Shown one piece after another: positions 24,264 through 33,249 of a stretch of 50,892 nucleotides of DNA. How positions within the stretch are numbered: position 1 is the stretch's first letter; the number at the start of each line of letters is the position of its first letter. Under the pieces are notes generated by a model, which was not told the origin of the DNA, ran no database searches, and saw only the letters and a program-made list of their open reading frames with translations. The stretch is from Chthoniobacter flavus (GTDB lineage: Bacteria > Verrucomicrobiota > Verrucomicrobiia > Chthoniobacterales > Chthoniobacteraceae): assembly GCA_945861435.1 (NCBI GenBank), contig CAMAUX010000038.1:1-50892 (forward strand), read 5' to 3'. A program made the translations under genes and the position numbers.

Positions 24264-25595
24264 TCAGCGGAAGAACCGGTGCGCTTCGTGCAGCACCTCC
24301 ACCATCCGGTCCACCTCCCCGGTGGTGTTGTAGAAGTAAAAACTGGCACGCGTCGTTCCCGGCAGCCGCCATTTCCTCATCAGCGGTTGGTTGCAGTGAT
24401 GCCCCCCGCGCAGCGCCAGACCGTACCTGTCCGCGAACGTCGTCAGATCGTGCGGATGCGCCGCCTCCATCACAAAACTCACCAGCCCCGCCCGCTGCGC
24501 CCCGCCGCGCGGTGGCCCGATGATCCGCAGACCGGGCACTCCGGCCAGCCGCTCCATCGCATACCCCACCAACTGCTGGTCGTGCGCAAAAATGGCCGCC
24601 CGTCCCAGCTTCTCCAGATAATCCACCGCCGCCCCCAGCCCCACCGCGCCCGCGATGTTTGGTGTCCCCGCTTCAAACCGATGCGGCGGCGCCTTGAAGG
24701 TGACTTTCTCAAAAGTGACGCTGTTGATCATCTCCCCGCCGCCGTGCCATGGCGGCATCGCCTCCAGCAGCGCCCGGCGCCCGTACAGTGCTCCGATGCC
24801 CGTGGGCGCACACATCTTGTGACCCGAGAACACGAGGAAATCGCAGCCCAGCTCCTGCACGTTCACCGGCAGATGACCCACGCTCTGCGCTGCATCCACC
24901 AGCGTCACCGCCCCGACCGCGCGCGCCGCTGCGCACAACTGCGCCACCGGATTCACCGTGCCCAGCGAGTTCGAGATGTGCGTGAACGCGAAAAGCTTCA
25001 CCTCCGGCGTCAGCAACTCCGGGAGCTTCGCAAGATCAAGCAGACCCTCGTCCGTCACAGGCACATGCCGCAGCCGCAGCCCGAGCCGCTCCGCCAGCAG
25101 CATCCATGGCACCAGATTGCTGTGATGCTCCATCTCCGTCAGCAACACCACATCCCCGGCCCGCAGATTGGCCGGACCCCACGTGTTCGCCACAAGGTTC
25201 ACCCCCTCCGTCGTCCCGCGCGTGAACACCACCTCCTCCGCGCTCGCCGCCCCCAGATAACGCGCCACCTTTTCGCGGGCACCCTCGTAGGCCGTCGTCG
25301 CCCGCGTGCTCAGCTCATGCAGCCCGCGGTGCACATTTGCGTTGTCGTGCTCATAATACCGCACCAGCGCGTCGATCACCGCCCGCGGCTTTTGCGAACT
25401 CGCCGCGCTATCCAGATACACCAACCGCCGCCCCTGCACCTCCTGGTCAAGAATCGGGAACTCCGCGCGCACAGCCGCCCAATCCACCGTGTTCAGCGAG
25501 TTCGCCGAGCTCGCCGAGTTCGCCGAGTTCGCCGAATCCACCGTGTTTGTGGGGCTTTCTGCGCCACCCGCTTTCGCTCCATCTGCATTATTCAT
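24264..25595 (-). CDS. sufS: Cysteine desulfurase SufS
   Basis: Encodes 443 residues. V-Y-L-D-S-A-A-S-S-Q-K-P starts the conserved part, T-E-M-E-H-H-S-N is the PLP-site His region, K260 (F-S-G-H-K-M) is the PLP-binding lysine, and C401 in G-G-H-H-C-N-Q-P is the persulfide cysteine of the SufS class. It takes sulfur from cysteine for Fe-S cluster assembly. The first 37 residues are an extra Ser/Ala/Asn-rich stretch encoded by 9-bp repeats, absent from typical SufS. No sufBCDU gene is adjacent, so it is separated from a suf operon in this window. Confidence 0.94.
   Translation of the reverse strand: MNNADGAKAGGAESPTNTVDSANSANSASSANSLNTVDWAAVRAEFPILDQEVQGRRLVYLDSAASSQKPRAVIDALVRYYEHDNANVHRGLHELSTRATTAYEGAREKVARYLGAASAEEVVFTRGTTEGVNLVANTWGPANLRAGDVVLLTEMEHHSNLVPWMLLAERLGLRLRHVPVTDEGLLDLAKLPELLTPEVKLFAFTHISNSLGTVNPVAQLCAAARAVGAVTLVDAAQSVGHLPVNVQELGCDFLVFSGHKMCAPTGIGALYGRRALLEAMPPWHGGGEMINSVTFEKVTFKAPPHRFEAGTPNIAGAVGLGAAVDYLEKLGRAAIFAHDQQLVGYAMERLAGVPGLRIIGPPRGGAQRAGLVSFVMEAAHPHDLTTFADRYGLALRGGHHCNQPLMRKWRLPGTTRASFYFYNTTGEVDRMVEVLHEAHRFFR
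25481..25547 (-). repeat. 9-bp tandem repeat in the sufS N-terminal codons
   Basis: Five units of TTCGCCGAG type (25492-25536) are framed by a 13-bp direct repeat AATCCACCGTGTT at 25481-25493 and 25535-25547. On the coding strand they give N-T-V-D, S-A-N-S-A-N-S-A-S-S-A-N-S and N-T-V-D. Length changes of one unit would keep the frame. Confidence 0.92.
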
Positions 25596-25785
25596 CGCCC
25601 TGTACTCTCAGTCATGAGCGCCCCCGGCCGCCAGTCCGCTTTCACCGGAGCCGACATTTTTAGGGAGGGGGAAATTCCGCCGCTCTGTCCTGCCCCCCTC
25701 GACAACCCCCGTTCCTGTGCGAAATTGATCTGAGTCGCTTCCACAGCACGCAAGCGCTGTCGGTGCGGATCGTCAGGGGGAGGGG

Positions 25786-28371
25786 ATGCGCATGGCCGAT
25801 ATCGATATCCACGAAAAGCCAGGCCCCAAAGACCCGGAGAAAAAGGCCCCCACCGATCCGCCCACGCCGCCCACGCCGCCCACGCCGCCCACGCCGCCCA
25901 CGCCGCCCACGCCGCCCACGCCGCCCGTGGATTCTCCCCCGGAGCCGCCTCCACAGTCGCCCCAAACAAAAGCGGGAGCACAAACACAGCGCCACACGCT
26001 CGGAGCAGCGCCCTGCCCCGCCGCCGATGCCCCTTCAAACACCGGCCCTTCCGGAACCGCACCGCCCGCGGCCATGGGCACACCGATCTCCGACGCTGTC
26101 TGGCTCTGTCTTCCGAGAATCCTTGGGGCCACCACCCTGCTCATCGCCGCAGCGGTGCTCGTGCTCGGGTGGATGCTTGGTTTCGAAAGCTGGACCCGCT
26201 TCCTCCCCGAAGGCCTCCCAATCCCACCCAACGCCGCCGTGGCGCTGGTGCTCGCTGGCGCGGCCCTCGCCTTCAGCCGCCGCTTTCCGCGCACGGCCCA
26301 ATTGCTGGCACTCGCCACCGCCTGCATCGGCGCCGGAAGCCTCATCGAATCCGTCTTCCACCGCACCCTCGACATCGATCAACTGCTGTGGGCCGATCCC
26401 CACCGCGCGGCCCACATCCCGCCCAACACCGCCTTCAGTCTCCTGCTTCTGGGAACGGCCATCCTGCTCGGAATCCGCCGCAAGGCCGCTGCACTCGCCC
26501 AAATATGCAGCATGACGGCCGCAGGCATCGGCGTCGTCGCAATCGCCGGGCATGCTTACGGCTCCACCGTGTTCCATTCCGCCGCAGAGAGCGGCATGGC
26601 ATTCCCTTCCGCGCTCCTCCTCCTGTTGGCCGGCAGCGCCTCCTGTACACTCGATCCCCATAGCGGGCCCCTGCGCGTACTCCTGAGCGGGGGCGCCGCC
26701 GGCCGTCTCGCCCGTTGGATGGTCCCCGCAGCCCTCCTCCTCCCGCTCATCCTCGGCGCCCTCGGCCTCGACCGTGTCCTGCCCGACAGCGCCGATCCGA
26801 CTTTCGAAGTCGCCCTCTTTGCCGTCACCGACGCCGCCCTGTTCCTCACCACCGTGCTTCTCGGCGCCCGCTGGCTTGAAGAGGCGGAAGCCCGCCGCGA
26901 AGCCGCCGAGCGTTCAGCGCGCATCAGCGCAGCCAAGTTGCACCGCCTCAGCGAAGCCGGACTGGTGGGCGTCTTCACTCTCGACGCCACCGGCCGCTGC
27001 ACCGATGCCAACCCCCACTTTCTGCAGATGCTCGGCTATGTCCCCGCAGACCTCCGTGCCGGCGCGGTCCGCATCGACAACCTCCTTCCCTGCGACACCG
27101 CCGCGCTTTGCGCTCTCGGCACGCAGGGCGTCCTGCCCACTCGCGAGGTGGAATTCGCCGGGCGCAACACCCATCCAGTGCCGGCTCTTGCCGGGGGCGT
27201 CCTGCTTGGAGAGGGGCCAGAGTTCTGCATCGGCTTCGCCCTCGATCTCAGCAGCCGGTGGGAAGCGGAAACGGAGCGCGACCTCTTTTTCACCCTGTCC
27301 CTGGACCTCCTCTGTATCGCCGACATCAACGGGCGTTTCCGCCGCCTCAACCCCGCCTTCGAACGCACCCTCGGTTTCACCGAGACCGAACTCACCGGAC
27401 GTCCCTTCCTTGACTTCGTTCATCCCGAGGATCGCGACCGCACCCGGCAAGAATTCCACAAGCTCCTCGAAGGCGAGGCGACCGTGGGCTTCGAGAACCG
27501 CTACCTCTGCAAGGATGGCTCCTTGCGCTGGATGCTCTGGACCGCATCCGCATCCAGTCGAGGGACCGTCATTGCCGCTGCACGCGACATCACGGAGCGC
27601 AAGCTCGCCGAGCAGGCGCTGCATGAGAAGGCGGAGGAACTTTCCCGTTCCAATACGGAGCTCGAACAGTTCGCCTACGTCATCTCGCACGATCTTCAGG
27701 AGCCCCTGCGCACCGTGGCCGGATGCGTGCAGCTGTTGGAGCAGCGCTGCCAGAACACCCTCGACCCCCAAGGCCGCCAGATCATCCAATTCATCGTCAG
27801 CGGAGCGACCTGCATGAAGAACCTCATTCATGATCTCCTCAAATACTCCCGCATCGCCAGGCAGCCCCATCAACCGGGCACCGTCTCCAGCACCACGGCC
27901 CTCCAGCTCGCGCAGGCCAATCTCCAAACCGCCATAGCGGAATCCGGCGCAGTGATCACCAGCACCCCTCTCCCGCTCGTCCTCGGCGACCTCTCCCGCA
28001 TCTCCCAGATCTTCCTCAACCTCCTCGGCAACGCCATCAAGTTCTCCACGGCGCACCCGCCGCAAATCCACGTCTCCGCCACCGCGGAGGCCGACTCATG
28101 GGTCTTCGCTGTGCGTGATCACGGCATCGGCATCGCCCCGCAATTTCACGAACGCATCTTCGGGGTTTTTCAGCGCCTCCACACCCGCGAGGAATTCCCG
28201 GGCACAGGCATCGGCCTCGCCATCTGCAAGAAAATCGTCGAGCAGCACGGCGGCAGGATCTGGCTCCAATCCACGCCCGGCGAAGGCTCCACCTTTTACT
28301 TCACCCTCCGCTCCGCAGAGCCTCCGCCCACCCACGCCACGGCCTCCCCGGAGCCGGGGCCCCCGGCATGA
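25786..28371 (+). CDS. Membrane-bound PAS-domain sensor histidine kinase
   Basis: Encodes 861 residues. A purine-rich ribosome site (GGGGGAGGGG) directly precedes the ATG at 25786. Order: Pro-Thr repeat tail (residues 26-48), disordered linker, about eight membrane helices (roughly 105-365), two PAS-like segments (about 380-475 and 490-605, the second with D-F-V-H-P-E-D-R-D and R-D-I-T-E-R-K), then a HisKA domain with H635 in V-I-S-H-D-L-Q-E-P-L-R, and an HATPase with N749 (L-L-G-N-A-I-K-F), D-H-G-I-G-I-A and G-T-G-I-G-L-A-I-C-K-K. The kinase core resembles phytochrome-type kinases. No response regulator gene is adjacent, so it is an orphan here. The signal is unknown. It diverges from sufS across 190 bp. 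Confidence 0.92.
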   Translation: MRMADIDIHEKPGPKDPEKKAPTDPPTPPTPPTPPTPPTPPTPPTPPVDSPPEPPPQSPQTKAGAQTQRHTLGAAPCPAADAPSNTGPSGTAPPAAMGTPISDAVWLCLPRILGATTLLIAAAVLVLGWMLGFESWTRFLPEGLPIPPNAAVALVLAGAALAFSRRFPRTAQLLALATACIGAGSLIESVFHRTLDIDQLLWADPHRAAHIPPNTAFSLLLLGTAILLGIRRKAAALAQICSMTAAGIGVVAIAGHAYGSTVFHSAAESGMAFPSALLLLLAGSASCTLDPHSGPLRVLLSGGAAGRLARWMVPAALLLPLILGALGLDRVLPDSADPTFEVALFAVTDAALFLTTVLLGARWLEEAEARREAAERSARISAAKLHRLSEAGLVGVFTLDATGRCTDANPHFLQMLGYVPADLRAGAVRIDNLLPCDTAALCALGTQGVLPTREVEFAGRNTHPVPALAGGVLLGEGPEFCIGFALDLSSRWEAETERDLFFTLSLDLLCIADINGRFRRLNPAFERTLGFTETELTGRPFLDFVHPEDRDRTRQEFHKLLEGEATVGFENRYLCKDGSLRWMLWTASASSRGTVIAAARDITERKLAEQALHEKAEELSRSNTELEQFAYVISHDLQEPLRTVAGCVQLLEQRCQNTLDPQGRQIIQFIVSGATCMKNLIHDLLKYSRIARQPHQPGTVSSTTALQLAQANLQTAIAESGAVITSTPLPLVLGDLSRISQIFLNLLGNAIKFSTAHPPQIHVSATAEADSWVFAVRDHGIGIAPQFHERIFGVFQRLHTREEFPGTGIGLAICKKIVEQHGGRIWLQSTPGEGSTFYFTLRSAEPPPTHATASPEPGPPA
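25861..25923 (+). repeat. 9-bp tandem repeat encoding Pro-Thr-Pro
   Basis: Seven exact units of CCCACGCCG run from 25861 to 25923 and encode a (P-T-P)n tail at the kinase N-terminus. The perfect copies suggest recent expansion. Only about 310 bp separate it from the 9-bp repeat in divergent sufS. Confidence 0.96.
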
Positions 28372-28586
28372 TCGGCGCTGGTTGGCGCAGGAGACCAAAC
28401 GCGCTGCATTTCCCTTGCGAGTAAGCAAAAGCAGCCCGGTTTCGAGTAGCGGACCAGCCGTCCCCTGATGTATATATATGGCTAACGAGGCGCCGCCGCC
28501 CAGCACCCGCGCCTCCTGCCGATTCCACCCCGGGCTCCGCACCGCTCCGCGCGTCCCACAATCACACCCCGCAGACAACACGCACC

Positions 28587-29078
28587 ATGCCAAACGGAGG
28601 ACCAGACTGCTGCGGAAACTGCGTGTTCAACAAAGCCGTTCAGGAAATGGCGCATCCTCATCCCGATCAGCGGAGACGCTTTTGGGAGCTGTCGTTCTGC
28701 ACACTTCGCCAAGTCAAAATCACCAATCCATTTTGGACTTACTGCAAGAATTTCCATTACGGCAAGTCCGACATTGAGACGATGCCACCACAGCAGCCGC
28801 GCGGCGGGATTACCGCAAGCGGACTGTATGAGGGATACGTCCGGATTCCCTGGCACGATGCCGTCGAACCGGAGGTCTCCGTGCCCTGCACATGCCTTCT
28901 TTGCGGCCGCTTCACGGAGCGCGGGATCACGCTTCCACTGCCAGATGGAGTGCTCGGATTTTGCACCAACCGTCATTACGTCGAATGGTGGAACACGCAG
29001 CACCCGGAATCTTGCGTGGACCTCGGCCACTTCACCCCACCCGAAGAGTACTACAAGACCCGCGAGCCCAGTCCTTAA
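28587..29078 (+). CDS. Cysteine-rich hypothetical protein
   Basis: Encodes 163 residues with ten cysteines: C-C-G-N-C at residues 8-12, single cysteines in S-F-C-T-L and T-Y-C-K-N, a cluster C-T-C-L-L-C at about 96-101, then G-F-C-T-N and E-S-C-V-D. The spacing suggests one or two metal-binding (zinc) knuckles. No signal peptide or membrane segment is seen. It is not recognised as a named family. The 215 bp between the kinase and this gene hold no gene, only a TA-rich patch near 28469-28479. Confidence 0.65.
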   Translation: MPNGGPDCCGNCVFNKAVQEMAHPHPDQRRRFWELSFCTLRQVKITNPFWTYCKNFHYGKSDIETMPPQQPRGGITASGLYEGYVRIPWHDAVEPEVSVPCTCLLCGRFTERGITLPLPDGVLGFCTNRHYVEWWNTQHPESCVDLGHFTPPEEYYKTREPSP

Positions 29079-29232
29079 CTCTTAACCATCGTTGCGCCGA
29101 ACCACTCCGCCGATGACGCCGTCGCCCCTCCATCTTCCGCGCATCGATCCCGCCAGCATCCATCTTCGGAAAGAGAGAACACACTCGATGGCTTCAACCC
29201 TCGCTGAATCCCATTAAAACCTCATTATTTCC

Positions 29233-29478
29233 ATGGATCGTCACTTCCAATGCCGATGCGGCGGGACTGCATGGGTGGATCGCGAAAGCGATCAGGTCGT
29301 AATCCACTGCGAGCAGTGTGGTGCTTCCGTTTGCGGTTCTTCGCTCACGGAATGCCGCGGTGAATGGCGGGTACGTTACGGCCCGTCACGCGCGACGAAC
29401 CATGGAACCTCTGACTCCCAGCCTCCAGGTGCAGCGCAGAGGCCGAAATCAATCACCCCCAGAACCCACCGGACATGA
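29233..29478 (+). CDS. Small zinc-ribbon-like hypothetical protein
   Basis: Encodes 81 residues. The N-terminal half has C-R-C-G-G (residues 7-11), C-E-Q-C-G (26-30) and two further cysteines, a plausible zinc ribbon. The C-terminal 30 residues are Pro/Ser/Arg-rich and may be non-functional. It follows the Cys-rich gene on the same strand by 154 bp. A real but short gene is likely; function is unknown. Confidence 0.5.
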   Translation: MDRHFQCRCGGTAWVDRESDQVVIHCEQCGASVCGSSLTECRGEWRVRYGPSRATNHGTSDSQPPGAAQRPKSITPRTHRT

Positions 29479-29712
29479 TCCCGAATCGGGCCACGCGATA
29501 TCTCCCCGCACGCCCGCGGATTGCGGGTCGCCGGGGGGGGAGACTCCGCACTCTTCGCGCTTACTTTGAGCGGGGACCGCAGTGCGGGCACCCTCACAGA
29601 GACCCTGAAGCCGCGTTGTGCGGCAGCGTTTCGATCGACCATTCACAGTCCAGAGGCACGTTTCCCATCGTCAGACCCAGCCCCTCGAGCCCTCGAGCAC
29701 TCGCCCCTCTTC

Positions 29713-30174
29713 ATGAGCCCACCCATTGATTTTCCGCGTCTCTGGTCGCACGTCCTTGCGCAGTTCCCGCTGCAGGGCGGTTCCATCCACGGCGAGGCGC
29801 ACTGGCGGCGCGTCGAACACAACGGCCTCCACCTCGCAACCCGCACCGGCGCGGATGTGGTGGTGGTCCGTCTGTTCGCCCTGTTTCACGACAGCCGCCG
29901 CCAGAACGAATTCACGGATCCGGCCCACGGTTTGCGGGGCGCGGAGTTCGCGGCATCCCTCCGCGGCATCCTCTTCGACATTGCCGATGACCGCTTCGCC
30001 CTCCTGCATGCTGCGTGCGCCGGCCATACGGATGGTCTTCACCACGAGGACCCCACCATCGGCACCTGCTGGGACGCCGACCGACTCGACCTTGGTCGGG
30101 TCGGTGCCAAACCACAGCCGAAATTCATGAGCACGGATTTCGGGCGGGACCTCGCCACCCATGGCCCCGGCTAA
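29713..30174 (+). CDS. HD-domain protein (putative phosphohydrolase)
   Basis: Encodes 153 residues from the ATG at 29713; the upstream in-frame extension to 29521 is low-complexity and unlikely. Metal-site residues of the HD superfamily are visible: H30 in E-A-H-W-R-R-V, H59-D60 in L-F-A-L-F-H-D-S-R, H105 in A-G-H-T-D, and D123 in C-W-D-A-D-R-L-D-L. These proteins usually cleave phosphate esters of nucleotides. The substrate is unknown. It has no obvious operon partner. Confidence 0.78.
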   Translation: MSPPIDFPRLWSHVLAQFPLQGGSIHGEAHWRRVEHNGLHLATRTGADVVVVRLFALFHDSRRQNEFTDPAHGLRGAEFAASLRGILFDIADDRFALLHAACAGHTDGLHHEDPTIGTCWDADRLDLGRVGAKPQPKFMSTDFGRDLATHGPG

Positions 30175-31032
30175 TCCGTCCTGCGTCGGGCGCAAATGCC
30201 GTGGCTCCAACATGGACGCCAAAACAACGGAGCGATGAATGCGTCCCGTGTCACTGCTCAGACGAACCGAATATCCTCACCGATTGGCATCGGCACAGAG
30301 AACTTCGATTGGCGCTGATTACCCCTCGGGTTGGTGCAATTCGCCCAAAGTGCGGATTGGGCGGTGGCGCGCCTCCCGGGTGCGCGAGTTCCAATAGTGA
30401 AGACTCATCTTCCCTAGCGGCGTAGCCACCCATGATAAAAGCGCCCCTCCTGTTCTGGAACACCCCGCCCGCATCTCTGCCTGCCACCTTCAGGAAGCCG
30501 GCCCGATGCTCCTCCTTGCCCTGGGTGATTCGTGACCCCGGACGCGGGGTCGCCGGCTCCCCGGAGGAGCCAGCATGGTGCGCTTTTCCCTCGCCGACCG
30601 GATGTAGCTATATGTATGCATTTCCGGGTTTAACCGCCCGCTTTCATTCAGTGCTTTAATAACCGTTGATCACTTGGCTGGGTCGATGTGATGTCGACGG
30701 ATTCCGTTATGCCTAAACACCCCGCGAATTTGTACACACAACTGCTGCTGGAGTGGATCGCCGACAAAGCCCTCAACGGTTCCTCGCCATTCTCCAGCGC
30801 CGAAGCGCTTGCGCCCCATTCCTTGATTGCTCGCCCTTACCCTCCCCATGACCCGCTGATGGCCTCTCATCAATTGGGAGACGACCAAGAACATCACTGT
30901 GGGGTTTGTTCCTTGTCTGGCCGGAATTCTCGCGATGCCGATTTCCATACCGGCGGCACTCGGCACATCCACGGGCACGGCCGTGACTCTGGCCCTGCAC
31001 CTTTCGTCCTCCGAACGACCCGCCGCAAACCT
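30175..31032 (+). other. 858-bp stretch without a convincing gene, with two adjacent hairpins
   Basis: Open frames exist on both strands (30670-30978 minus, and an extension of the next gene from 30688 plus), but neither looks like a known protein. Two perfect hairpins lie side by side: GACCCCG/CGGGGTC with a four-base loop (30534-30551) and GGCTCC/GGAGCC with a five-base loop (30555-30571). No T run follows. An AT-rich patch TAGCTATATGTATGCAT lies at about 30605-30621. Confidence 0.5.
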
Positions 31033-31233
31033 ATGCCGCCACGCTATCGAATAGTACTGACATGCCTGCTGATCCTTTCCTCAGCTGTTCCTTGCTTCGC
31101 ATGGGGCCTCACTTGGGATTGGCCGTGGAGCACGCCGAGTTCGTCTTCATCAGTTTCCCCGTCTCTCATCCTCAGCCTCGCCGCTCTTATTACCAGTATC
31201 GGTTATGTTGCCGGTAAAATAAGGCGGAAGTAA
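31033..31233 (+). CDS. Small exported or membrane protein
   Basis: Encodes 66 residues from the ATG at 31033. A basic start (M-P-P-R-Y-R) and hydrophobic core with V-P-C-F-A-W resemble a signal peptide or first membrane helix; a W-G-L-T-W-D-W-P-W segment and Ser run follow, then a second hydrophobic helix (about 44-61) and a basic K-I-R-R-K end. The frame is open to 30688, but the upstream part shows no signal sequence or domain. Function is unknown. Confidence 0.45.
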   Translation: MPPRYRIVLTCLLILSSAVPCFAWGLTWDWPWSTPSSSSSVSPSLILSLAALITSIGYVAGKIRRK

Positions 31234-31387
31234 TCCTCCCGAACTCCTCCACCATGCTCCGGAATGATTCACCCCTGCTTCCCGGTAAATCTCTCCCCAA
31301 TCGTCTGCCCGCCCCCATGCAGGCTCGCTCAAGGTCCGCGCTCCTGCCTCCTCGCGCCGTGAGTCTTGTCGGCATCTGCCTAAAACG

Positions 31388-32311
31388 ATGATTGGCATCA
31401 TTAGCCTTGGAGTGGCTCTGTGGAAGCTCGGCGAGGAAATCTTCGAAGGCTCGAGGTCCTCCAAGTCCAAGCCCCGGACGCCCAAGCCACCAAAGCCGAG
31501 GATTCGCAAGAAGTCCGCGGACGAGGAGGCGCCCGTCGATCCGCTAAAATGGCGCGAAATTGAAGCGCTCTCAGAGGCTCCGCTCGACTTTGCCGTCGCC
31601 ATTCTTGCGAAGTTCGCAAAGGCGGACGGGGTCGTCTCCGAGGCGGAAGTAGCGTGCGTCGAAGAAATCCTGCGGGATTTCGAACTCACCGGCCAGAAGC
31701 GGAAGAGGGCGATCCGTGTATTCAACAAACACAAAGCAGGCCCCCTCACCTATGAGGAAAGCCTCCTTGTATTCGCCCGACTTGCCGAGCAGGCCGATGA
31801 GTTCCGCCAAGCAGTGTGCGTGTTGATTCTCCGCCTCGCCCATGCGGACGGTGCCCCGACACCTCCCGCCCTCGCCAGAGTCCGGCAGGCCTGCGAAATT
31901 TGCGGCACTGACTATGCGGAAGTACAAAGCTTCTTCCGGCACCAGCAGTCCCTGCATCAGGCTCAGCAGCCAGTGTCTCACGCGGCTTACGAGGCGCTGG
32001 AATGCTCCCCAACCGATTCGATGGACGTCATCAAGGCCCGGTACCGCCATCTCGTGAAGGCCTATCATCCAGACACGCTCGCCGGTAAAGACGTGTCCCC
32101 GGAACTGACCAGAGTCGCTGAGGCGAAATTCCGTGAGATCCAGAGTGCCTACGAGACCATTGTCGCTCAAAAGTCCGCGCCCCAATCCTCAGGATCCGTG
32201 GGGACGGGCCCTGCTGAATCCGATGCGCGCAGATCCCCGAAGTCGCCGAGGCGCGCCACTCCCAGTCGCACAACCAAAACTCGCAGGAAACCAGCCGCGC
32301 GGGAGAAGTAA
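31388..32311 (+). CDS. DjlA-like TerB plus J-domain protein
   Basis: Encodes 307 residues. Order: short hydrophobic N-terminus (residues 1-20), basic linker (25-45), a TerB-like helical domain (about 65-185, with K-A-D-G-V-V-S-E-A-E-V), a J domain (about 199-257) with the catalytic H227-P-D, and a basic Ser/Arg/Lys tail. DjlA in Escherichia coli has the same order (membrane anchor, TerB, J) and works with DnaK at the membrane. Here the tail extends about 50 residues beyond the J domain. It opens a run of same-strand small genes with mostly envelope-related features. Confidence 0.85.
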   Translation: MIGIISLGVALWKLGEEIFEGSRSSKSKPRTPKPPKPRIRKKSADEEAPVDPLKWREIEALSEAPLDFAVAILAKFAKADGVVSEAEVACVEEILRDFELTGQKRKRAIRVFNKHKAGPLTYEESLLVFARLAEQADEFRQAVCVLILRLAHADGAPTPPALARVRQACEICGTDYAEVQSFFRHQQSLHQAQQPVSHAAYEALECSPTDSMDVIKARYRHLVKAYHPDTLAGKDVSPELTRVAEAKFREIQSAYETIVAQKSAPQSSGSVGTGPAESDARRSPKSPRRATPSRTTKTRRKPAAREK

Positions 32312-32435
32312 TATCTCCCCGAAAAACGCCCGTCTTTCGTCCGATCAACGAGACTCCATGAAGAGTGACTCAAACAGTAGCCGGCCACGGTCCGTTGTGC
32401 GGAAATAGCGTAGCTGGCTGCCTCCATCCCACCCA

Positions 32436-33059
32436 ATGCAGATGAGTGAAGAGCGCCAGTTGGCCACAAGACCGGAGGAACCCGCCTCGCGCATTGCCAC
32501 CCTTGTCGCAGATCTCGCCGCCTCCATTCCGGACTCCCGTGAACTCGCAGCGGTTCATCCTGACGAGCGCGCCAAGGCCCTCGTCCAAAGCGCCGCCCTG
32601 CGATCAGCAGCAATCTCCGGCGCACTCGCCCTGCCCCCGGGGCCGCTGGGGATTGTGACCATCATTCCGGATCTCAAGATGATCTGGGGAATTCAGCAAC
32701 AGCTCGTCGCCGACATCGCGTCCTGTTTCGGGAAACGCTCGGCCCTGACTCAGGAGGTCATGGTTTACTGCCTCTTCCGCCACGGGGCCGCCCTGCTTGT
32801 CCGAGACCTTGCCGTTCGCGTGGGTGAGCGCATGCTCATCCGCCGGGTGGCTCTCCGCAGTATGCAAAAGATATTACAGTCCATCGGAATCCGGGCCACG
32901 CAGAAGGCGATCGCATCCTCCGTCTCCCGGTACGTCCCGATTCTTGGCGCTATGGGCGTCGGAGGGTATTCCTATTACGACACGAGCAAGGTCGGAGCCA
33001 CCGCGCTGGAACTCTTCTCCAAGGAAATCGAAATCGCACCGGAGGAGGGCGTTCAATGA
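32436..33059 (+). CDS. EcsC-like protein
   Basis: Encodes 207 residues. G-A-L-A-L-P-P-G-P-L-G-I-V-T-I-I-P-D-L-K-M-I, then Q-Q-Q-L-V-A-D-I-A and Y-V-P-I-L-G-A-M-G-V-G-G follow the EcsC-family pattern (a hydrophobic glycine-rich pair of segments around helices). EcsC proteins are of unknown function; one is linked to an ABC exporter in Bacillus. It is probably membrane-associated. It lies 124 bp after the TerB-J gene on the same strand. Confidence 0.6.
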   Translation: MQMSEERQLATRPEEPASRIATLVADLAASIPDSRELAAVHPDERAKALVQSAALRSAAISGALALPPGPLGIVTIIPDLKMIWGIQQQLVADIASCFGKRSALTQEVMVYCLFRHGAALLVRDLAVRVGERMLIRRVALRSMQKILQSIGIRATQKAIASSVSRYVPILGAMGVGGYSYYDTSKVGATALELFSKEIEIAPEEGVQ

Positions 33060-33249
33060 AGAGCATCTCCATCGGCCATCAAACCCCGCGCACTGTCGCT
33101 GTGCATCGCCGGCCGGCTCCTGCGTGTCCTGCCCAGACCGTCCCGCCGGCGAGCGAGCGCGCTTGCCCGGTGGAACCACGCTCCCCTGGCGAGTCTGGAG
33201 GTCTATCACCACATAACGCTGTCGCCTCTCGCACTCATCCATCCCTCTC

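Noticed and set aside
24183-25733. 516-residue plus-strand open frame rich in Arg, His and Pro
   Set aside because: It runs antisense to sufS, which has all catalytic residues.
30688-31032. N-terminal extension of the small exported protein
   Set aside because: No signal sequence or domain; the ATG at 31033 begins a plausible signal/membrane helix.
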